Shown here in pieces: positions 57,838 through 64,000 of a stretch of DNA of 64,000 nucleotides; position 1 is the first letter of the stretch; each line of letters starts with the position of its first letter. The notes beneath the pieces are model-generated. The model was not told the DNA's origin. It was given only the letters and a program-made list of their open reading frames with translations, and did not search any database. The position numbers and the translations under genes are program-made. The stretch comes from Hujiaoplasma nucleasis (GTDB taxonomy: Bacteria > Bacillota_I > Bacilli_A > Izemoplasmatales > Hujiaoplasmataceae). The stretch is from positions 248,001 to 312,000 of the forward strand of contig NZ_CP051151.1 of NCBI RefSeq assembly GCF_013745115.1, in the 5' to 3' direction.

Positions 57838-59076
57838 ATGAAAAAAATATTTGGATTTATGATGATGTTGTCAGCATTGTTATTAACTGGCTGTAACTTT
57901 TTACCTGATTTGCAACCATCTACTCAAGAAGTTGATTATCTTAACTTCATTGAAATTTCTACTGTGGATGAGTTAAAAAATATTGAAATGAATAAGTCAT
58001 ACCAACTGATTGCTGATATTGATTTAGGTGGTGAAGAATGGATACCTATAGGAACTTTAAGTCAACCATTCTTAGGGCATTTTAATGGAAATAATCATAC
58101 CATATCAAATTTTGTAATCACTGAAAACCATAGTTTTAATGGTTTATTTGGATATCTTGAAGGAGATGTCTATAACTTAAATATTATTGGATTTGATTTC
58201 CAAATTTCTGACGACTTTATAATAAATGCTGGTGGTTTAGCTGGTATGAGTTTGGGTAGTATTCATCATGTTTCAGTCGATGGGCAAATGACCTTATCTG
58301 CTAATGGATTTAATGTTTATGCTGGTTTGTTGATTGGAAATCAACAAAAGTTAGCACAAAAGACGATTGTTTCTGGTGAATTTAAACCTAATGAAGTATA
58401 TCTTAATCAAGCCAGTGGCACCATTAAAGTGTTGGATTCAGAGATTGCTTATGTTGGCGGTTTGTTAGGTAAAAGTCATAATACTAAAACTTATCAAAAT
58501 GAAGTTTTAGACACATCTATTTCAGTAATTTCTCAAGTTTCATCCTTGGTAGGTGGCTTAATTGGACAACAATTTTTATATGGTTTTGAGCAAGAGAATC
58601 CATCTTTATCAATTGACTATCTTTTGGTTTATGAAAATATAGTTGATATTTCTTTTGACTTTGATGAAACTGATGTACTCAGCTTGGGTGGTTTAATTGG
58701 TTATAGTCAAAATACTGATGTAAGTAATAATTTTGTTCGATTAAATACTCAACTTACTGGTGGAGAATACTTGATGGGAACTTTAGTGGGTGACTATTGG
58801 CTAAAGGTTGCAAGTGATAATTTGGTCTATATTGAATCAATGAATATTGATGACGATACTTTGGGTGTAAGTGGTTCTATCGTTGGAAATATACAAGAGT
58901 CTCAAGAAGATGATTTTTCATCTTATATAGTGGCCAGCTCTTCTATAATGTTTGACGATAATCTAGCCAATCTTATCACTTTAAGTCAAGCAACAAATAT
59001 AGATTTTTATCAAAGTAATTACCCAAATTTACAAGATACATTTATTGATAGACTAATGGAGATTTTATTTGAGTAA
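57838..59076 (+). CDS. Lipoprotein with GLUG-like beta-repeat region
   Basis: A 412-residue lipoprotein with lipobox LLTGC and lipidated Cys at residue 19. The mature part has repeated units with GGLAG-, GGLLGK-, GGLIGQ- and GGLIGYSQ-type turns, resembling the GLUG repeats of bacterial surface proteins, preceded by a conserved entry (YQLIADIDLGGEEWIPIG). The fold is probably a beta-helix on the cell surface, where it could bind a ligand or partner. It follows parC by 13 bp, an unexpected place for a surface protein. Specific function unknown. Confidence 0.8.
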   Translation: MKKIFGFMMMLSALLLTGCNFLPDLQPSTQEVDYLNFIEISTVDELKNIEMNKSYQLIADIDLGGEEWIPIGTLSQPFLGHFNGNNHTISNFVITENHSFNGLFGYLEGDVYNLNIIGFDFQISDDFIINAGGLAGMSLGSIHHVSVDGQMTLSANGFNVYAGLLIGNQQKLAQKTIVSGEFKPNEVYLNQASGTIKVLDSEIAYVGGLLGKSHNTKTYQNEVLDTSISVISQVSSLVGGLIGQQFLYGFEQENPSLSIDYLLVYENIVDISFDFDETDVLSLGGLIGYSQNTDVSNNFVRLNTQLTGGEYLMGTLVGDYWLKVASDNLVYIESMNIDDDTLGVSGSIVGNIQESQEDDFSSYIVASSSIMFDDNLANLITLSQATNIDFYQSNYPNLQDTFIDRLMEILFE

Positions 59077-59088
59077 ATGAGGTGACTT

Positions 59089-60168
59089 ATGAATTGTATT
59101 AAAAATATAAAAGCAACATCGATTCCTCATGATGTTTTTATTAAAATGACTCAATTATATAAGTCTATGGGGATGAATGATTACTATGATGTTCATTTTT
59201 CAAAAAATCTTGATTATTATAAACACAAGACTGCAGAAGATAATGCCAAAGCATTTTATGCTTTGTTTTTGCCGGATTTCAAGGTTATTTCTAATCATCG
59301 TTTACAGGCTTTAACTCTAGAGTCTTCTGTAGCCAGCAATCGTTCTGAACAATTGTTTAAAAATATATTGCTTGTTTTTAGAAAAATACATTATCAGTCT
59401 TATGAACGCTTTCATTTGAATTCTGTAGAGATTAGGGAATTAATTTCTTATATTTTTACTGATGTCATGGAAATACCTAAATATCGTAAATTTGTAAAAA
59501 AGAGATCACTTTTAGATAGTCAAACTCTTTCTTTAAGAGAAGTTCTAGATAAATACATAGATGATCTTGAAAAGATAGAAAAAGAAAAGGTAATTGAGCC
59601 TATTTTCCTATATCTTAATTTTATGATCGATTTTGTTAATATGAAAATTTTTGACTTTAAATATAATGAAATTATAGGTACATTAATTTTCTATATTCTT
59701 ATGATAGAAAATGATTTAAGAGTATCTCATTTTATTGGTTTTTTTCCAAAGTTTCAAACAAAGAAAAATCTTTATTTTAAGTTGTTACATCAATCTTCTT
59801 TTCAGTGGGAAGAGGGCTTAGCGGATGTGATGCCAATGACTCATTTTATAATTAAGATATATCAAAGTATGTATGATGATTTAAAAGATTTGGCTAGAGA
59901 ATTTGAATTTGATAATGAAAGTACTCTTTTAAAAACAGATTTTGTTGAAAATATTATTTTGAAAATGCCTGAAACTTTTTCAAAAAAAGATATACGTAAG
60001 AAGTATCCACATGTATCCGATTCTACCATCAATAGAACATTACAAAGGCTTCAAGAAGAAGACAAAATTAGGTCTTTAGGTAAGGGTCGAGGCGCAAAGT
60101 GGGTTAAGATGATAGAAAATTATGATATAGAAGGACAACTAAAACTATATCTAGGTGATGAAGAGTAA
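59089..60168 (+). CDS. Degenerate Fic-like protein with C-terminal winged helix
   Basis: A 359-residue protein. The region about 185-270 resembles the part of Fic proteins that follows the active site: a helix aligned to the motif helix, then YFKLLHQSSFQWEEGLADVMPMTHFIIKIYQSMYDDL, like the post-motif helices of Fic enzymes. The HxFx(D/E)GNGR catalytic motif is absent; the aligned position reads KIFDFKYNEIIG. Residues 285-345 look like the winged helix found at the C-terminus of many Fic proteins (SDSTINRTLQRLQEEDKIRSLGKGRG). It is therefore likely a non-AMPylating pseudoenzyme or regulator. The Fic assignment is inference. Confidence 0.5.
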   Translation: MNCIKNIKATSIPHDVFIKMTQLYKSMGMNDYYDVHFSKNLDYYKHKTAEDNAKAFYALFLPDFKVISNHRLQALTLESSVASNRSEQLFKNILLVFRKIHYQSYERFHLNSVEIRELISYIFTDVMEIPKYRKFVKKRSLLDSQTLSLREVLDKYIDDLEKIEKEKVIEPIFLYLNFMIDFVNMKIFDFKYNEIIGTLIFYILMIENDLRVSHFIGFFPKFQTKKNLYFKLLHQSSFQWEEGLADVMPMTHFIIKIYQSMYDDLKDLAREFEFDNESTLLKTDFVENIILKMPETFSKKDIRKKYPHVSDSTINRTLQRLQEEDKIRSLGKGRGAKWVKMIENYDIEGQLKLYLGDEE

Positions 60169-60199
60169 ATATGGTTGTCTCATTATTTGGAGGTCTATT

Positions 60200-62284
60200 T
60201 TGATTAAAAGTAAATATTTATGGAATAAACAAATAGATGGTATTGTAAAAGACCAAGACATCTTTAAAATGATCAATCAAAATAGAGATATTCATGATCA
60301 TGAAGCATTCTTTTCAATGGGGGTTGAATCTCTTCATAGTCCATTCTTGTTTTCACAAATGCAAGTGGCTATTGATAGAATTAATTTAGCCATTAGCAAA
60401 GATGAAAATATATTAATTTTTGGTGACTATGATTGTGATGGAATTACTTCAGTAGCCATATTATATAGGGCGTTGAAAGACTTAGATGCGAGCGTTTACT
60501 ATCAGGTGCCAAATCGTTTTGAAGATGGTTATGGCTTAAATCTTGATTTGGTTAAAGAGTGGGTTGGTCAATATTCTTTAGTGATTACTGTAGACAATGG
60601 TATTACATCTATAGATGAAGTAGAGTATCTACAAAATCACAAGGTCGATGTCATTGTGACTGATCACCATCAACTCAAGGAGTATTTACCAAAGGCTTAT
60701 GCGATTTTGCATACAAAAGTGTCTGATCAATATCCTTTTAAAGAAATATCTGGTTGTATGGTTGCCTTTAAATTAGCATGGGCACTTAAAGGTGAATTTC
60801 CTCAAGACTTAACCGACTTAGCCATGATAGGTACAATTGCTGATTTAATGCCTTTAGAGGATGAAAATCAAGCCATGGTCAATATTGGTTTAGAGCAACT
60901 CAAACACACACGAAATTTGGGTTTAAGCAAAATTTTATCTTATAGTGATTTAGATATAATTAATCAAACTGCTATAGCTTTTCAAATCGCTCCAAAAATT
61001 AATAGTTCTGGGAGAATGAATCAAGCAGAAACTGCTATAGAATTATTAATTACTAGTGATTTAAGACAGGCAAATGAGCTTATTCTAAAAATAGAAGAAA
61101 ATCATGTGGTAAGAAAGAAACATACTGAAACTTCTTTTAAAATCGCTGAAAGTTTAATCAATCATGAAGATCAAGTTTTGGTTTTAGTTTCTGAAAAATT
61201 TCATGAAGGTGTAATAGGTATTTGTGCTCAAAGAATTTCAGAAAAATATCAAAAACCAACCATTGTTTTGACGATTGAAGATGATATAGCTAAAGGTTCA
61301 GCCCGTTCATTTGGACAAGTTTCAATTTTAAAAATGTTAACTCAAACTGAAGATTTGTTAGATAGGTTTGGGGGTCATCATCAAGCAGCGGGTATGCAGT
61401 TAAAATTATCTAATATTGATGAGTTTAGACAAAAGTTGAATTCTTTAGATATCAAAGAATCCGAGCCTGTTTTAGATATCGATATGGAAGTGGTATTAGA
61501 TCAAGTTTCTAAAGATACCATTCAAGAACTTCAAGAGAAATCTTTTCATACTGCCTTGTTTTTAATGAGAAATCTTAGAGTTATTCGCAAACAGATTATT
61601 GGTCAAAATCATGTTAAACTTCTTTTAGAATCTAATCATCAAAGTTTTGATGCGGTTAAGTTTAATCAACTCTCTTATTTTTATTCTTTAAACGAAGGTG
61701 ATGTTATCGATGTGGTTGGTGGTTTGACAATCAATCGGTATCGAAATAAAGAAAGTATTCAAGTGATGATATCTGATTTAAGTTGTGATCATTTTCAAGT
61801 ATTAGATTATCGTAGATCCTTAAATATTAGTAAGGTTCAAGATAATATTCTACCTGACTTTACCTATCTTAATGATCAAGTTGTTTTAATGACAAGTCAT
61901 CTAAAAAATTTAATGCATGGTTCAAAGTCTTATGCTTTGTTTCCAAAACAATTAAAAATCAATTTTAACTATTTACTTGATAGAAATCAAATGGCTAACT
62001 TGTATATTAAATTAAAAAGATTATCAGATTTTAGTAAATTTGATATAATGAAATTAGTTGATCAACAAGAATGGGTAAGTGATACTTTAATTAAAATCTT
62101 TTTAGAATTGGGCTTTGCCATTGAGAAGAATGGTCTATATAATATTCAAGAAAGTTCTAAAAAAGACTTAAGTGAAAGTCAAACGTACTTGGATGTATTA
62201 GAAAAGAAAAAAACTATTGATTGGTTGTATCTTACAAGCCAAGATAAAATAAAGACTTATTTGGAGGATAAAAATGGATTATAG
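60200..62284 (+). CDS. recJ: Single-stranded-DNA-specific exonuclease RecJ
   Basis: A 694-residue DHH-family nuclease that degrades single-stranded DNA 5' to 3' in recombination and repair. The metal-binding motifs are [15 protein letters not shown] and VTDHH in the N-terminal part, and [11 protein letters not shown] in the DHHA1 region (about residues 390-400). TTG 60200 is chosen because GGAGG (60189-60193) lies 6 bp upstream and the longer frame would overlap the previous gene. Its end overlaps apt. Confidence 0.93.
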   Translation: MIKSKYLWNKQIDGIVKDQDIFKMINQNRDIHDHEAFFSMGVESLHSPFLFSQMQVAIDRINLAISKDENILIFGDYDCDGITSVAILYRALKDLDASVYYQVPNRFEDGYGLNLDLVKEWVGQYSLVITVDNGITSIDEVEYLQNHKVDVIVTDHHQLKEYLPKAYAILHTKVSDQYPFKEISGCMVAFKLAWALKGEFPQDLTDLAMIGTIADLMPLEDENQAMVNIGLEQLKHTRNLGLSKILSYSDLDIINQTAIAFQIAPKINSSGRMNQAETAIELLITSDLRQANELILKIEENHVVRKKHTETSFKIAESLINHEDQVLVLVSEKFHEGVIGICAQRISEKYQKPTIVLTIEDDIAKGSARSFGQVSILKMLTQTEDLLDRFGGHHQAAGMQLKLSNIDEFRQKLNSLDIKESEPVLDIDMEVVLDQVSKDTIQELQEKSFHTALFLMRNLRVIRKQIIGQNHVKLLLESNHQSFDAVKFNQLSYFYSLNEGDVIDVVGGLTINRYRNKESIQVMISDLSCDHFQVLDYRRSLNISKVQDNILPDFTYLNDQVVLMTSHLKNLMHGSKSYALFPKQLKINFNYLLDRNQMANLYIKLKRLSDFSKFDIMKLVDQQEWVSDTLIKIFLELGFAIEKNGLYNIQESSKKDLSESQTYLDVLEKKKTIDWLYLTSQDKIKTYLEDKNGL

Positions 62285-62786
62285 TAAATATATTAAAAAT
62301 GTACCTAATTTTCCTGTTGAAGGGATTCAATTTAAAGATATTACACCTTTAATTGGTGATGGACAAGCCTTTAAAGCTTGTATTGATGAATTTGTTGATT
62401 TTGCTAAAGAAAAGCAAGCTAATAAAATTGTAGGTCCAGATGCAAGGGGCTTTATAGTTGGTGCTCCAGTGGCTTACGCCATGGCTATTCCTTTTGTTCC
62501 TATTAGAAAGCCTGGTAAGTTACCAAGGGAAACCTATTCTTATGATTATGATTTAGAGTATGGCTCTAATTCTTTATCAATGCATAAAGATGCTATTGTA
62601 AAAGGGGATAAGGTTGTTATTATGGATGATTTATTAGCAACTGGGGGTACTCTTGAAGCTACCATCAAGTTGGTAGAAGAAGCTGGTGGTCAGGTTGTTG
62701 GTTTAGGATTCATCATTGAGTTAGTTGATTTAAATGCAAGAAATAAATTAGATAAGTATCCAATTAAAGTATTATTAAAATATTAG
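62274..62786 (+). CDS. apt: Adenine phosphoribosyltransferase
   Basis: A 170-residue enzyme joining adenine and PRPP to make AMP in purine salvage. The N-terminal [14 protein letters not shown] and the PRPP-binding loop [14 protein letters not shown] are characteristic. The ATG at 62274 follows TTGGAGGA and overlaps the recJ stop. The order recJ-apt-relA is the usual one in Bacillota. Confidence 0.97.
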   Translation: MDYSKYIKNVPNFPVEGIQFKDITPLIGDGQAFKACIDEFVDFAKEKQANKIVGPDARGFIVGAPVAYAMAIPFVPIRKPGKLPRETYSYDYDLEYGSNSLSMHKDAIVKGDKVVIMDDLLATGGTLEATIKLVEEAGGQVVGLGFIIELVDLNARNKLDKYPIKVLLKY

Positions 62787-62797
62787 GAGGCTTTGCC

Positions 62798-64000
62798 TTG
62801 ACACAAGTTGATTATTACAAACCATTGGCAGATGCTCTGTCAAAGTATCTATCTAAATCTAAGCATCTTAAGTTAATAAGAAGCGCTTTTGACTATGCCT
62901 TACAAAAACATGGAGATCAGCGTCGCAAATCAGGAGAACCTTATATTATTCATCCTCGTGATGTGGCCATTACTTTGGCTGAGTATGAGGTTGATCCTAA
63001 CACAATTGTAGCTGGTTTATTGCATGATATATTAGAAGATACTGATACAACTTATGAAGAGATCAAAAATGAGTTTGGTGAAGAAATAGCTGATATTGTT
63101 GAGGGTTTAACTAAGTTAAAACAGTTACAATATCAAAATTCTAAAGTTCTTCAACAAGCTAAGAATCATCAAAAAATGATTTTAGCCATGGCTAAAGATA
63201 TTCGAGTTATCTTAGTTAAATTGGCTGATAGACTAAATAATATGCGTACGCTTGCTTTTTTGAATGATGAAAAACAGACAAGAATATCTAGGGAAACTTT
63301 GGATATTTTTGTGCCAATTGCCCATCGATTAGGTATGTATCGTTTAAAGGCTGAGTTAGAAGATTTAGCTTTTAAATATTTATATCCTTATGATTATCAA
63401 GAAATTGCTAAAAAATTGAGGGAGAAAAAAGGTTCTAGAGAAGCTGATGTCTTTAGGATGGAAGAATCACTTACCAATCTTTTGAAGGCTGAAGGTTTTA
63501 AGTTTGAGATTAAAGGTCGTATAAAGAATATTCATTCTGTCTATATAAAGATGAAAAATAAGAAAATTGATTTTGATGAAATTCATGATTTATTGGCTTT
63601 AAGAATTGTTGTTGAAACAGTTAGTGATTGTTATAGGGCTATTGGAATTGTTCATTCAAAATTTATGCCTGTACCTGGAAGATTTAAAGATTATATAGCC
63701 ATGCCTAAACCAAATATGTATCAATCTTTACATACCACTGTTGTCAGCAATGGTAAAATCTATGAGATTCAAATTAGGACTCAGGAAATGGATGATATTG
63801 CTGAAAAAGGGGTAGCTGCTCATTGGGCTTATAAAGAAACAACTGGTAGGAAATCTAACCGTAAAGATATTGAAACCATCATGTCATCTAAATTAAGATG
63901 GTATTCTGAGTTAATTAAATATACTGAAGAATCTGATTCTGAAGAGGAAATACTTGATATATTTACTGGTGATATTTTAAATGCCAATGTTTATGTTTTT
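62798..64000 (+). CDS. relA: (p)ppGpp synthetase/hydrolase RelA/SpoT (5' part)
   Basis: The gene begins at TTG 62798, preceded by TAGGAGG, and runs off the window after 401 codons. The hydrolase HD domain carries HPRDVAITLAEY, LLHDILEDT and LVKLADRLNNMRT. The synthetase domain shows GRFKDYIAMPKPNMYQSLHTTV and EIQIRTQEMDDIAEKGVAAHWAYKE. Both enzyme domains seem intact, so it is probably the bifunctional stringent-response enzyme. The TGS and ACT regions should lie beyond the edge. Confidence 0.95.
   Translation, partial: MTQVDYYKPLADALSKYLSKSKHLKLIRSAFDYALQKHGDQRRKSGEPYIIHPRDVAITLAEYEVDPNTIVAGLLHDILEDTDTTYEEIKNEFGEEIADIVEGLTKLKQLQYQNSKVLQQAKNHQKMILAMAKDIRVILVKLADRLNNMRTLAFLNDEKQTRISRETLDIFVPIAHRLGMYRLKAELEDLAFKYLYPYDYQEIAKKLREKKGSREADVFRMEESLTNLLKAEGFKFEIKGRIKNIHSVYIKMKNKKIDFDEIHDLLALRIVVETVSDCYRAIGIVHSKFMPVPGRFKDYIAMPKPNMYQSLHTTVVSNGKIYEIQIRTQEMDDIAEKGVAAHWAYKETTGRKSNRKDIETIMSSKLRWYSELIKYTEESDSEEEILDIFTGDILNANVYVF

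Overview
The window is AT-rich (low-GC) bacterial DNA with Bacillota/Mycoplasmatota-type gene order: hrcA-grpE-dnaK-dnaJ, phoH-ybeY-cdd-era-recO-glyQS-dnaG-sigma-trmK-nif3, and parE-parC. TGG encodes Trp and TGA is a real stop (for example at the end of the permease at 712-1599), so the code is standard and the code-4 Mycoplasma/Spiroplasma groups are excluded. The very low GC, compact operons, frequent TTG starts and two lipoproteins suggest a marine or anaerobic relative of Acholeplasma/'Candidatus Izemoplasma', but that placement is inference. No rRNA, tRNA, CRISPR array, insertion sequence or prophage was recognised.

Region 1 (1-16.4 kb, + strand) is a beta-glucan (laminarin-like) utilisation locus. 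It holds the end of a solute-binding protein, two MalF/MalG-type permease pairs, an NHL-propeller/Yip1 membrane protein and a DUF5696-like exported protein between the pairs, an exported GH16-FN3-CBM6 lipoprotein, a LacI regulator, an intracellular GH16, an intracellular GH3, a small PucR-type HTH protein and an MsmX/UgpC-type ATPase. The inferred route is cutting of glucan at the cell surface, import of oligosaccharides, then GH16/GH3 hydrolysis inside.

Region 2 (16.4-26.2 kb) is a second sugar locus built around a divergent promoter. Leftward run a Gfo/Idh/MocA oxidoreductase, a TIM-barrel sugar isomerase, a YczE-like membrane protein, an aldose epimerase and, from its own palindrome-bearing promoter, a PfkB kinase. 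Rightward run a LacI regulator and an RbsB/RbsA/RbsC-like importer. Nearly identical LacI-type operators lie at both predicted transcription starts.

Region 3 (26.2-31.0 kb) is the HrcA heat-shock operon, whose promoter is bracketed by two CIRCE elements. Region 4 (31.0-36.8 kb) is the most unusual: a PadR regulator with an elaborate operator, followed by a JetA-JetB-JetC (Wadjet/MukBEF-like SMC) set without the JetD nuclease.

Region 5 (36.8-64 kb) is mainly housekeeping: rRNA and tRNA modification, rpsU, phoH to recO, glyQS, primase, two adjacent sigma-70 genes, trmK, a Nif3-like protein, a DegV/MarR lipid module with twin FabT-like operators, ferredoxin, yneF, plsY, topoisomerase IV, a GLUG-like lipoprotein, a degenerate Fic-like protein, recJ, apt and the start of relA.
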